A DNA stretch of 32,234 nucleotides from CAZAOY01 sp964486925 (GCA_964486925.1 CAZAOY010000030.1:1-32234), one strand, 5' to 3'. Positions 1 through 6,575 are shown, numbered from the stretch's first letter. Program-made: numbers and translations. The notes: generated by a model not told the origin, from the sequence alone.

Positions 1-31
1 GTTGTATGAAAATGATAACTGTATTTGTCAT
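1..31 (-). CDS. 5' end of an unidentified gene leaving the window
   Basis: An ATG at 29-31 (minus strand) follows an AAAGGGG ribosome binding site with about 8 bases of spacing. Only ten codons are visible, reading MTNTVIIFIQ, so the product cannot be identified. The start is supported by the upstream arrangement: a sigma-A-type promoter at 155-183 and a foldable 5' leader of roughly 120 bases between them. The gene body lies outside the window. Confidence 0.55.
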   Translation of the reverse strand, partial: MTNTVIIFIQ

Positions 32-150
32 GTTAAACACCCCTTTACTTATATTTAGTAAACCGTAGCCTTGTCTGTGGTATAGATAACCCCTCTACTA
101 GGATTACCGACCTTTGCTATGTTTGAACTAATATTTCTGCCAGTTTACTT
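32..150 (-). promoter_or_regulatory. Structured 5' leader, riboswitch-like, class unknown
   Basis: The leader of the edge gene can fold. A closing stem pairs AGTAAAC (transcript start, plus-strand 143-149) with GTTTACT (57-63). Inside it, GGTAATCC can pair with GGTTATC-type sequence at about 89-113 around a purine-rich loop. The predicted transcription start, just downstream of the -10 box at 155-160, falls almost exactly at the 5' side of the closing stem, and the stem ends shortly before the ribosome binding site. This is the usual geometry of a cis-regulatory aptamer. I compared it from memory with common riboswitch consensus sequences and could not place it. Confidence 0.35.
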
Positions 151-154
151 CCTT

Positions 155-183
155 ATAATATCACACTTTATCTATAAAATCAA
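155..183 (-). promoter_or_regulatory. Sigma-A-type promoter of the edge gene
   Basis: On the minus strand, TTGATT (178-183) and TATTAT (155-160) are separated by exactly 17 bases. The promoter lies between the terminator at 191-257 and the structured leader, so it is well placed to start an independent transcription unit toward the left edge. Confidence 0.5.
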
Positions 184-190
184 GTAGTAT

Positions 191-257
191 AAAAAAGTTT
201 TTGCTAGATAAAATAGCTGTGGCGATTTTATTTCGTCACAGCTATTTTATCTAGCAA
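191..257 (-). terminator. Intrinsic terminator of the sigma/CheW-like operon
   Basis: A perfect 21-bp inverted repeat (201-221 with 237-257) extends inward by a further four pairs, one of them a G:U wobble. On the minus strand it is followed by AAACTTTTTTAT, a T-rich tract. It begins 10 bases after the stop codon of the CheW-like gene, so it ends that operon. Confidence 0.85.
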
Positions 258-266
258 TTAACAGCC

Positions 267-1064
267 CTATAACATCTTTGACCAATCCATAAAGTAAAAC
301 TTCGCTTCATTCTCGCTATCCCAACATTCACGAAGGTACTCTGAAAGCGGCATATCAATAGGTTGGGTGGTAGGTTTGCCTATTGGACTGCGAAATATCC
401 CTAATATGTTAGCGGCAACTGCATAGGTCTTATTCTGAGTCGCCCAAGGGGTTTGTAGAATTACAAAGGCTGATTCCTCTTTAGGTTTACCAAGCAGTTT
501 ACAGCTGTCTACCAATGGTATCTCCATTCCACGCAGTTTAATGTGAGTTTTAGTGTAATCGGTAGTCATGCAAACCTCTTTAATGTTGCTCATCGGCTCT
601 ACAACATTTATCCCTGCAATATTTAGCAGTAAAAACTCTCTATCCTCATCGATAGAGGTTAGGAGATCCTTTGGAAACGGCATAACTGTTTGGTAGTTCT
701 TTGGTGAGCTATTACCAGGCAGAAGTAGTGCTACCTCGTATGCTAGCTGTCTTATATCATCAGCACATACCGCCGCAGGTTTTCCACGGCTACCGATACG
801 GTAGGACTCAAAAGCATTGTTTAGTGCTAATAGATTTAACATAAGCGCCACGTCCTGCACATCCCCTGCCTCAATCTCATCGTCCTCAAATAAAGCCTTT
901 TCAACTAAAGCTTCAATTCTACCTGCTAGCTTACGGGTTTCGTCCGCAACAACGGCCAGACCCCGCCCCTCTATCTCTAATGTAGCCGCCTGCTGTGCAG
1001 TTAAATTTGCGAGTATCCATAGACGCTCTCCAAGGATTTGTAGCTTCCATAATGTCTTATTCAT
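267..1064 (-). CDS. Soluble protein with two chemoreceptor-tip-like segments and a CheW-like domain
   Basis: 265 residues with no signal peptide or membrane segment. Residues 32-50 (EGRGLAVVADETRKLAGRI) match the second helix of the methyl-accepting chemotaxis protein hairpin tip. Residues 76-108 match a second, more divergent full tip (NLLALNNAFESYRIGSRGK). Residues 143-228 resemble a CheW domain, with a beta-strand-rich start (FLLLNIAGINVVEP), an LRGMEIPLVD segment and a later ILGIFRSP strand. CheW and receptor tips bind each other and CheA in chemosensory arrays; finding both in one sensorless protein is unusual. The start overlaps the sigma factor stop by 8 bases (ATGAATAA), and the AAAGGAAG site lies inside the sigma gene, so translation is probably coupled. 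A role as sigma-factor partner or scaffold is inference. Confidence 0.6.
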   Translation of the reverse strand: MNKTLWKLQILGERLWILANLTAQQAATLEIEGRGLAVVADETRKLAGRIEALVEKALFEDDEIEAGDVQDVALMLNLLALNNAFESYRIGSRGKPAAVCADDIRQLAYEVALLLPGNSSPKNYQTVMPFPKDLLTSIDEDREFLLLNIAGINVVEPMSNIKEVCMTTDYTKTHIKLRGMEIPLVDSCKLLGKPKEESAFVILQTPWATQNKTYAVAANILGIFRSPIGKPTTQPIDMPLSEYLRECWDSENEAKFYFMDWSKML

Positions 1065-1572
1065 AACTTTCTTCCTTTCTGTAACTTAGTAATTTTGTTA
1101 GCTGTGGTCGTAATTTATCAAGTGCCCTTCTATGATGTGATAAAACGGTGTTTAACTTTAAACCGTTATTCTTTGCAATCTCCGTAAAGGAGAAGTAGCC
1201 GTAGTATCTCTGCGTTATTACAATCCGTTCCACATCACGCAGTGTTTTAAGTGATTCTAATATAGCGGCTGTATCCTCTGAACGGATAATCTCGTCAACA
1301 ATATCCGACTCATCAATTAGAGAGGTACCCTCTGCGTCCAGATATACCTGCCCAAAATCCGCTGACTGTGCCATAAACCTTCGGTATGCTAAGCGAATGC
1401 ATACCACCGATAGATAACCATAGTTCTCCTTATCTGGGGTATAGGTTCTCCCTTGCCGAAGCTTTAGGTAAGCCTCCTGCACAACGTCCTCCGCTAGGTT
1501 AGCTACGTTAGGATACGAGGAAAACTTATAGAGTACCAAACGTACAAGTGAAACTCGTAAATCTTCATCCAT
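1057..1572 (-). CDS. ECF-type RNA polymerase sigma factor
   Basis: 171 residues with the sigma-70 region 2 and region 4 layout. The N-terminal half carries a region-2-like helix (AEDVVQEAYLKLRQGR) and an aromatic/basic segment (RLAYRRFM). The C-terminal half carries a helix-turn-helix (FTEIAKNNGLKLNTVLSHHRR) preceded by the usual region 4 lead-in (LRDVERIVITQRYYG). I chose ATG 1570-1572 because GGAGGTGG lies just upstream; a longer reading from a TTG at 1608 would put that site inside the gene. No anti-sigma factor with a membrane segment is adjacent; the only coupled partner is the CheW-like protein. No consensus promoter was found upstream. Confidence 0.8.
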   Translation of the reverse strand: MDEDLRVSLVRLVLYKFSSYPNVANLAEDVVQEAYLKLRQGRTYTPDKENYGYLSVVCIRLAYRRFMAQSADFGQVYLDAEGTSLIDESDIVDEIIRSEDTAAILESLKTLRDVERIVITQRYYGYFSFTEIAKNNGLKLNTVLSHHRRALDKLRPQLTKLLSYRKEESYE

Positions 1573-1693
1573 CAATCCACCTCCAATTAAGACTGAAAAG
1601 CTTTTCAATATAATAAAGCATAATAGGTAGATTTTTATTGCAACATTTAAAAATATTTATGTTGTATAATAGATAATGGGGCGGAACAAAAGA

Positions 1694-2038
1694 TTAATAT
1701 AAAATAGTAGCATAAAGAAGAAAAATACAAAAAACTTGCACAGATGCGAGGAAAGAGCTTGTTGTCTTGGCATATCCTGTGCGTATTCTACGCCACCTTT
1801 TCAGGTGTAGGAACGCATTTTCAACCAAATCGCTTTGCTACACTATTCCAATTGCCGTAATTAGGCGGTAAATCTCGCCACGGCGCACCGGTTCGCAAAA
1901 TCCAAAAAACTGCGTTAATGAATTTGCGATTATCCTCTGCTATTCCACCCCATTGTCCTTTTCGCCCAATTAATACGGCTCTAAAAGCCCCCAAACCTTA
2001 TCAAAAATATCGTGTCGATGTGTCGTCATTGTGGACAT
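1694..2038 (-). pseudogene. Collapsed IS5-type transposase (internal deletion and frameshifts)
   Basis: Minus-strand translation from ATG 2036-2038 gives a typical IS5-group N-terminus (MTTHRHDIFDKVWGLLEPY). A frameshift then leads into FINAVFWILRTGAPWRDLPP and YGNWNSVAKRFG. The reading then jumps, in another frame, directly to the family C-terminus (VENAFLHLKRWRR, TTSSFLASVQ), ending at TAA 1694-1696. The DDE catalytic core, several hundred bases in an intact element, is missing. I looked for terminal inverted repeats around 1670-1690 and 2090-2110 and could not recognise a pair. The element cannot encode an active transposase. Confidence 0.75.
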
Positions 2039-2270
2039 AAACAAATCTCCCATCTATCTTGATATCTCCATTATATCTCAAATATTTCGTGTCCACACAA
2101 TTTAGTTTTCACTAAGCATTCTTTCTCTCATTATACTTGTTTTTTCTTCTCTTTACTCGACCTGCATTTTTTTCGCCCATACTATTGACATTGAGCCAAT
2201 TTACAGTAGCTTTTCATGATGTACTTGAACAAAACTTGAAGATTTTTCTTTTTCACACCGTTTCGGGGCA

Positions 2271-2307
2271 AAAGTAAAAACCCAATAAACGTAATGTTTA
2301 CTGGGTT
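2271..2307 (-). terminator. Intrinsic terminator of tRNA-fMet
   Basis: On the minus strand, AACCCAGTAAAC (2296-2307) pairs with GTTTATTGGGTT (2279-2290), a 12-bp stem with one G:T wobble and a 5-base loop. It is followed by TTTTTACTTTT. It begins 7 bases after the encoded CCA end. Confidence 0.85.
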
Positions 2308-2313
2308 TTCGTA

Positions 2314-2389
<76 letters not shown>

Positions 2390-2422
2390 ATATCGTATAG
2401 TGTATAACCACTCAACATAAAT

Positions 2423-2451
2423 ATTATATCACAGATTAGGATATAATGCAA
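2423..2451 (-). promoter_or_regulatory. Promoter of tRNA-fMet
   Basis: On the minus strand, TTGCAT (2446-2451) and TATAAT (2423-2428) are separated by 17 bases, about 35 bases before the mature tRNA 5' end. Confidence 0.75.
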
Positions 2452-2591
2452 TAGCAAACTTGGTATTTCTCTATTTGTCACAAAAAAAGCGTATGTAATA
2501 ACGAATTTACTACACTTTACATATATAAACAGATAAAAAACTATGTAGAATCCAGTTAGAAACTAAAAATATAAAGTTATAATGAAAACTA

Positions 2592-2620
2592 TAGACATTT
2601 GAGATTGTTTCTGATATACT
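2592..2620 (+). promoter_or_regulatory. Probable promoter of the flavin reductase gene
   Basis: TAGACA (2592-2597) and TATACT (2615-2620) are separated by 17 bases, each matching five of six consensus positions. A second TATAAT at 2647-2652 has only a weak -35 (TTTATA at 2625-2630, 16-base spacing). Apart from these and the tRNA promoter, the 2390-2700 stretch shows nothing else. Confidence 0.5.
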
Positions 2621-2700
2621 AATATTTATAGCAAAACTCGCTGTGTTATAATAGCTTTGAGTATGAAAGGCTAGGGGTTTTGTGGAAAGGGGAGTTTATT

Positions 2701-3318
2701 ATGGATAACAAAGCATTTTTTAGCCTTAGCTATGGGCTCTTTGTGGTGACCTCACAAAGCGATGGCAGAAGGGGTGGGTGTGTAATTAACACCGCTATGC
2801 AGGTGACAGCAGAGCCTGCTAGACTATCAATTACTATAAATAAAAAGAACTATACCGCCGATCTTATATCAGAATCGGGGGTGTTTGCGGTGAGTGTGCT
2901 TTCTCAGAAGGCGGATATGGATATTATCTCTAGGTTTGGGTTTAAGTCTGGTCGTGAATATGACAAGCTAGCTGATACGGCTACAGCTATACTAGAAGGG
3001 ATACCATATGTGACTGAAAGCACTAACAGTGCATTTGCGTGTAGAGTTGTAGATCAGGTTGATGTGGGTACACATATTATCTTTATCGGTGAGGTTTTGG
3101 ATGCGGTGTCACTTAACAACGACGAGAGTATGACCTACAGCTACTACCATAAGGTGGTTAAGGGTACTACACCTAAAAATTCACCATTATATATGAAGGA
3201 AAAGGATAGCGGGTACCAGTGTCAGGTGTGCGGATATATTGAAAAGAGCGATAGTCTACCCGATGGGTTTACCTGTCCGCTTTGTAAGGCTAGTAAAGAT
3301 AGGTTTGAAAAGCTTTAA
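2701..3318 (+). CDS. Flavin reductase-like protein with C-terminal rubredoxin-like domain
   Basis: 205 residues. About residues 1-155 match the FMN-binding split-barrel flavin reductase family, with an N-terminal GLFVVTSQ strand and conserved TAMQVTAEPARLSI and GVFAVSVLS segments. Residues about 172-205 form a rubredoxin-like iron site: CQVC (C174, C177) and CPLC (C192, C195), with the short inter-pair spacing of rubrerythrin tails rather than free rubredoxin. Proteins of this build pass electrons from NAD(P)H/flavin partners to oxygen- or peroxide-detoxifying enzymes in anaerobes. The electron partner here is unknown. ATG 2701 is preferred over the upstream TTG at 2680 because AAAGGGGAG lies 5 to 7 bases before it. 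Confidence 0.85.
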   Translation: MDNKAFFSLSYGLFVVTSQSDGRRGGCVINTAMQVTAEPARLSITINKKNYTADLISESGVFAVSVLSQKADMDIISRFGFKSGREYDKLADTATAILEGIPYVTESTNSAFACRVVDQVDVGTHIIFIGEVLDAVSLNNDESMTYSYYHKVVKGTTPKNSPLYMKEKDSGYQCQVCGYIEKSDSLPDGFTCPLCKASKDRFEKL

Positions 3319-3339
3319 TAGCTAAGAGAGGGCGAAACT

Positions 3340-3426
3340 ATGGTCATTCTAATTGGTGGGGTAAGCTCTACTGGAAAAACACTGTTAGCGCAAAGGTTAC
3401 TGGATGTAGGATCGTATATAAACTAA
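3340..3426 (+). pseudogene. 28-codon relic of a P-loop kinase/NTPase
   Basis: An ATG with a GAGAGGG site upstream opens a reading frame that reads MVILIGGVSSTGKTLLAQRL and stops after 28 codons. GVSSTGKT is a clear Walker A loop at the position expected for a small nucleotide kinase-like protein, in which about 150 further residues would follow. None do: the next gene starts 34 bases later. The most likely reading is an N-terminal stub left by deletion. A translated short peptide cannot be excluded. Confidence 0.55.
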
Positions 3427-3460
3427 AGAATATATAAAAGATTAAGAGATGGAGAAAGAT

Positions 3461-4696
3461 ATGGAAAGATTAAAGGTAGGAATTGTTGGACTTGGTGGCC
3501 GTGGAATGGGTATGATGGGAACACTTCTTGATATGGAGGATATCGAGGTTGTTGCGGTGTGTGACCTTTATCCCGACCGTGTAGATGCGGCGGTGGAGAA
3601 GGTGAAGTCATACGGAGATATCCCTGTAGGGTATGAAGATTACAGGCAGCTTGTAGCAGACGAAAATGTTAAGACAGTTTTTGTGTTCACCGCATGGGAA
3701 GCACATATTAAGATCGCTATTGAGTCGATGAGGGCGGGAAAACCTGTGGCGATGGAGGTCGGGGGTGCGTCCTCAATAGCAGAGTGCTGGGATCTTGTAC
3801 GCACCTGCGAAGAAACTGGTGTTATCTGTAGCTTGCTTGAAAACTGCTGTTACGGTAGCGATGAGATGACGGTGCTTAACATGGTTAAAAAAGGTCTATT
3901 TGGTGAGATAATCCACTGCAAAGGTGGATATGAACACGACCTTAGAGATGAGGTTGCTATGGGAACGGAGAACCGTCACTACCGTTTTGATAACTACCTA
4001 TATAGGAACTGCGAAAACTATCCTACCCACGAATTAGGCCCTATCGCGAAGGTGCTTAATATAAATAACGGAAATAGGATGACTTCACTTGTGTCGATGG
4101 CTTCAAAGGCTAGAGGGGTTCATAACTGGATTGTTGAGAACAAGGGCGCTGACCATGAACATGCCGCACTTGATTTTAAACAAGGGGATATCGTAACCAC
4201 CATGATTAAATGTGCAAACGGTGAAACTATCGTGTTAACCCTTGATACCACCCTGCCGCGTCCTTATTCCCGTGGTGGGTATGTACAGGGGACTAAGGGG
4301 GTATGGTCAGAGGATAACAACTCTTGCTTCTTCGACGGACACGGCGACGGCGCTACCTATGCACATAAATGGGAGAACTTTGATGGATACAAAGAGAAGT
4401 ATGAGCATCCGCTATGGAAAAAATACCGTAATGACGGTGTAAAGGGCGGACATGATGGGATGGATTATCTGGTACTTCGCTCCTTTATTGAGAGCGTGGT
4501 AAATGGAACTGAACCGATAATTGACGTTTATGATGCCGCAAGTTGGATGGCGATTACCTGCTTATCTGAGGATTCCATAGCTATGGGAAGTATGCCTGTT
4601 GCTATACCTGACTTTACTAACGGAAAATGGATTAAGCCACGCAACAAACCACGTTCTATCTACAGCCTTGACCAAGTCTGTGAAGAACTGTTTTAG
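3461..4696 (+). CDS. GH109-like NAD-dependent alpha-N-acetylgalactosaminidase (Gfo/Idh/MocA fold)
   Basis: 411 residues. A Rossmann NAD-binding motif opens the protein (GIVGLGGRGMG). Gfo/Idh/MocA-type segments follow (GKPVAMEVGGASS). Two stretches recall GH109 glycosidases specifically: NYPTHELGP, containing Y187 and H190 (GH109 enzymes keep a Tyr and His in this motif), and LPRPYSRGGYVQGTKG. GH109 enzymes cleave alpha-N-acetylgalactosaminides by transient oxidation at C3 with tightly bound NAD. Known members are often exported; this one has no signal peptide, so it would act on imported glycans. ATG 3461 is chosen over ATG 3449 because GGAGAAAG sits just upstream of it. The kinase gene follows 12 bases later. 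A plain sugar dehydrogenase is the main alternative. Confidence 0.75.
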   Translation: MERLKVGIVGLGGRGMGMMGTLLDMEDIEVVAVCDLYPDRVDAAVEKVKSYGDIPVGYEDYRQLVADENVKTVFVFTAWEAHIKIAIESMRAGKPVAMEVGGASSIAECWDLVRTCEETGVICSLLENCCYGSDEMTVLNMVKKGLFGEIIHCKGGYEHDLRDEVAMGTENRHYRFDNYLYRNCENYPTHELGPIAKVLNINNGNRMTSLVSMASKARGVHNWIVENKGADHEHAALDFKQGDIVTTMIKCANGETIVLTLDTTLPRPYSRGGYVQGTKGVWSEDNNSCFFDGHGDGATYAHKWENFDGYKEKYEHPLWKKYRNDGVKGGHDGMDYLVLRSFIESVVNGTEPIIDVYDAASWMAITCLSEDSIAMGSMPVAIPDFTNGKWIKPRNKPRSIYSLDQVCEELF

Positions 4697-4708
4697 GAGG
4701 ATATTTTA

Positions 4709-5836
4709 ATGAGTAGAGACGTAACAAAAGAGCTGTTAGACGGCGTGGTGGGCCAGTTTAGCACGAAGTATCAGTATGTGGGTGCTGTACCGTATGGAAG
4801 TGGTCATATTAATGACACATTTGTAGCACATTTTCAGCCGTCGGACAGTAATATAACAGGAAACGACTGCAAAAGGTATATTATCCAACGGATTAATGGT
4901 GTTGTGTTTAAACGACCTGATCTGCTTATGGAGAATATCGTTTCAGTAACGGGTTATCTAAGGGAGATAATTATAGCCAAAGGTGGTGACCCAGAGCGGG
5001 AAACGATGAATGTGGTTCGTACAAAGGATGATAAGGATTACTATCTGGATGAACAGGGTAGCTACTGGCGGTGTTATGATTTTGTGGAGAATACAATCTC
5101 TCTTCAGGCGGTGGAGAATCCTATGGATTTCTATAACTGCGGGGTGTCGTTTGGTAACTTTCAGTCGTTACTTTCAGGGTATAAAGCGGACACTTTACAT
5201 GAAACTATAAAGGATTTTCACAATACTAAGCAACGGTTTAAAAATCTTTGTAGTGCGGTACAATTGGATGTATGCGGTAGGGTAGAGTCAGCAAAGCAGG
5301 AGATTGAGTTTGCCTTTGCAAGGGAGAAGGATGCTAGTATACTTGTGGACATGCTACAAAGAGGTGAGATACCCCTTCGGGTAACCCATAATGATACCAA
5401 GCTTAACAATATCCTTATAGACAAGAAAACCAAGACGGGGATTTGTGTTATCGACCTTGATACAGTAATGCCTGGTCTTGCTGCGTATGACTTTGGTGAT
5501 TCCATCCGCTTTGGCGCAAACACCTCCGCCGAGGATGAGCGGGATCTATCTAAGGTGTCGTTAGACCTAGAGCTATTCAGTCTGTTTACCAAGGGATTTC
5601 TTGAAACAGCGGGTAAGGCGTTAACCGAATGTGAGTTAAAAACACTGCCTATCGGCGCAAAGCTAATGACCTTTGAATGTGGTATGAGGTTCCTTACTGA
5701 CTATCTACAGGGGGATGTCTACTTCAAAACCCACCGTGAGGGTCACAACCTAGACCGTGCAAGGACACAGTTTAAGCTTGTTACAGATATGGAAGACAAG
5801 TGGGATGAGATGTATAGGATTATAGGTGAAGTATAG
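4709..5836 (+). CDS. nahK: N-acetylhexosamine 1-kinase-like phosphotransferase
   Basis: 375 residues with an aminoglycoside phosphotransferase/choline kinase fold. The catalytic loop is HNDTKLNNIL (H227, N228, D229), followed by a metal-binding segment, CVIDLDTVMPGLAAYDFGD, very close to what I remember of bifidobacterial NahK. NahK phosphorylates free GlcNAc or GalNAc at C1. The GGAGG site overlaps the end of the glycosidase gene 12 bases upstream, so both should be on one transcript. Hydrolysis to free GalNAc followed by 1-phosphorylation makes chemical sense. Uridylyltransferase and epimerase genes that complete such a pathway are not in view. Sugar specificity is inferred from similarity and context. 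Confidence 0.8.
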   Translation: MSRDVTKELLDGVVGQFSTKYQYVGAVPYGSGHINDTFVAHFQPSDSNITGNDCKRYIIQRINGVVFKRPDLLMENIVSVTGYLREIIIAKGGDPERETMNVVRTKDDKDYYLDEQGSYWRCYDFVENTISLQAVENPMDFYNCGVSFGNFQSLLSGYKADTLHETIKDFHNTKQRFKNLCSAVQLDVCGRVESAKQEIEFAFAREKDASILVDMLQRGEIPLRVTHNDTKLNNILIDKKTKTGICVIDLDTVMPGLAAYDFGDSIRFGANTSAEDERDLSKVSLDLELFSLFTKGFLETAGKALTECELKTLPIGAKLMTFECGMRFLTDYLQGDVYFKTHREGHNLDRARTQFKLVTDMEDKWDEMYRIIGEV

Positions 5837-5842
5837 TGTAAT

Positions 5843-5893
5843 AAATAAACAGTTAATCGGTAGTCAATTATACTACCGATTAACTGTTTATTT
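5843..5893. terminator. Intrinsic terminator between convergent nahK and toxin genes
   Basis: A perfect 21-bp inverted repeat (5843-5863 with 5873-5893) has a 9-base loop. It starts 6 bases after the kinase stop and ends 2 bases before the toxin stop, so it can serve both convergent units. The T-rich context is better on the plus side (TTTAGTTAGTTT). Confidence 0.75.
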
Positions 5894-5895
5894 AG

Positions 5896-6372
5896 TTAGT
5901 TTAACAATTTAGCTTCAATAGAAAAAATATCAGGGAATATTAATTTTATTCCCTTTTGTTGAAGTAACAATACCTTTTTTGCTTTGAAGATTAATTCTTT
6001 TTCAAAATTACCAGCAACCTTTACAGGAGAATTTGCTAATCTGTCAATATACTCATTTTTAATATATTTTTCAGTTATAGGGCACATATTTTGAATAAGG
6101 AATGCTTTTTTATGACCCATTACATTGCCGAATACTATTGTATCACAACTGTTATATTTAGCAATTTTCTTTCTATAAATAATCTCATATTTTAAAACTT
6201 TTGAAGATACTGGGATCATCCAGAATAAATTGTGATTTACATCTTTAAATGCATAAAAACAAGGTCTGTCATGAACTTGTCCGTCAACAGTTTCTTTGTT
6301 TTTCATTAAAAAAGGGTCTGGAAAATCTTCAAAATATTGGTCGCTTATGTAGTAAAAGTGTCCATTATTCAT
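5896..6372 (-). CDS. cptN: Type III toxin-antitoxin endoribonuclease toxin, CptN-like
   Basis: 158 residues, no signal peptide. The sequence matches what I recall of the CptN branch of the ToxN/AbiQ superfamily: early FPDPFLM, RPCFYAF, then IPVSSKV (S56, S57, K58, at a position resembling the catalytic TSPK of ToxN), DTIVFGNVMGHKKAFLIQNM and a C-terminal LIFPDIFSIE. These toxins cut RNA and are held inactive by a small repeat RNA encoded just upstream. That architecture is present: promoter, RNA repeats, terminator, then this gene with a GAGGT site. Composition is visibly more AT-rich than neighbouring housekeeping genes, compatible with horizontal acquisition. Targets (phage defence or plasmid-like maintenance) are inferred from the family. 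Confidence 0.85.
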   Translation of the reverse strand: MNNGHFYYISDQYFEDFPDPFLMKNKETVDGQVHDRPCFYAFKDVNHNLFWMIPVSSKVLKYEIIYRKKIAKYNSCDTIVFGNVMGHKKAFLIQNMCPITEKYIKNEYIDRLANSPVKVAGNFEKELIFKAKKVLLLQQKGIKLIFPDIFSIEAKLLN

Positions 6373-6391
6373 TTAAGTTACCTCGTATATA

Positions 6392-6422
6392 AGGAGTCCC
6401 ATTCTTAAAGAATGGGACTCCT
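6392..6422 (-). terminator. Attenuating terminator between antitoxin RNA and toxin
   Basis: A 15-bp perfect stem (AGGAGTCCCATTCTT and its complement) with a minimal loop lies between the RNA repeats and the toxin ribosome binding site. The following tract is TTATAT rather than a long U-run, which fits the partial read-through expected in type III modules: abundant antitoxin RNA and little toxin mRNA. Confidence 0.8.
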
Positions 6423-6541
6423 AGCATTTGAACTCGACCGCTTGATTAGTCGCATATCGAGTAGCGACACACATTTGAACTCGAGCTTATTTTAGTTGCA
6501 TCTCGAGTAGCAACAAACATTTGGGATAGTGATCTATCACA
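6423..6541 (-). ncRNA. cptI: CptI-like antitoxin RNA (pseudoknot repeats)
   Basis: The predicted transcript from the promoter at 6547-6575 contains two near-identical units and the start of a third. Each unit can form an H-type pseudoknot. In unit 1, stem GTTGC/GCAAC encloses a loop whose ACTCGAG pairs with downstream CTCGAGT. In unit 2, the stem is GTCGC/GCGAC and loop ACTCGA pairs with TCGAGT. The first stem differs between units by a compensatory U-A to C-G change, which supports the fold. In the family, the toxin cuts this RNA at repeat boundaries and the repeats wrap the toxin into inactive assemblies. A short palindrome (GTGATAGATCAC) begins the transcript. Confidence 0.85.
6430..6522 (-). 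repeat. Two tandem 46/47-base antitoxin repeats
   Basis: Unit 1 covers 6477-6522 (46 bases) and unit 2 covers 6430-6476 (47 bases). Both start with AAATG and end with CGAGTTC. A third AAATGC start at 6424-6429 runs into the terminator. Repeat length and a copy number just over two agree with CptI-type antitoxins as I remember them, rather than ToxI (shorter, more copies). Confidence 0.9.
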
Positions 6542-6546
6542 ATCAT

Positions 6547-6575
6547 ATTATACATCAAAATGTGGTTTTTGTCAA
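6547..6575 (-). promoter_or_regulatory. Consensus promoter of the toxin-antitoxin module
   Basis: On the minus strand, TTGACA (6570-6575) and TATAAT (6547-6552) are separated by 17 bases, a full match to the sigma-A consensus. Such a strong promoter fits the need for excess antitoxin RNA. I see no gene in 6576-6727. Confidence 0.9.

Noticed and set aside
6423..6541. Tandem repeats considered as a CRISPR array
   Set aside because: The units are contiguous with no spacers, differ by compensatory changes, and sit between a promoter and a toxin gene with a terminator; no cas genes are present.
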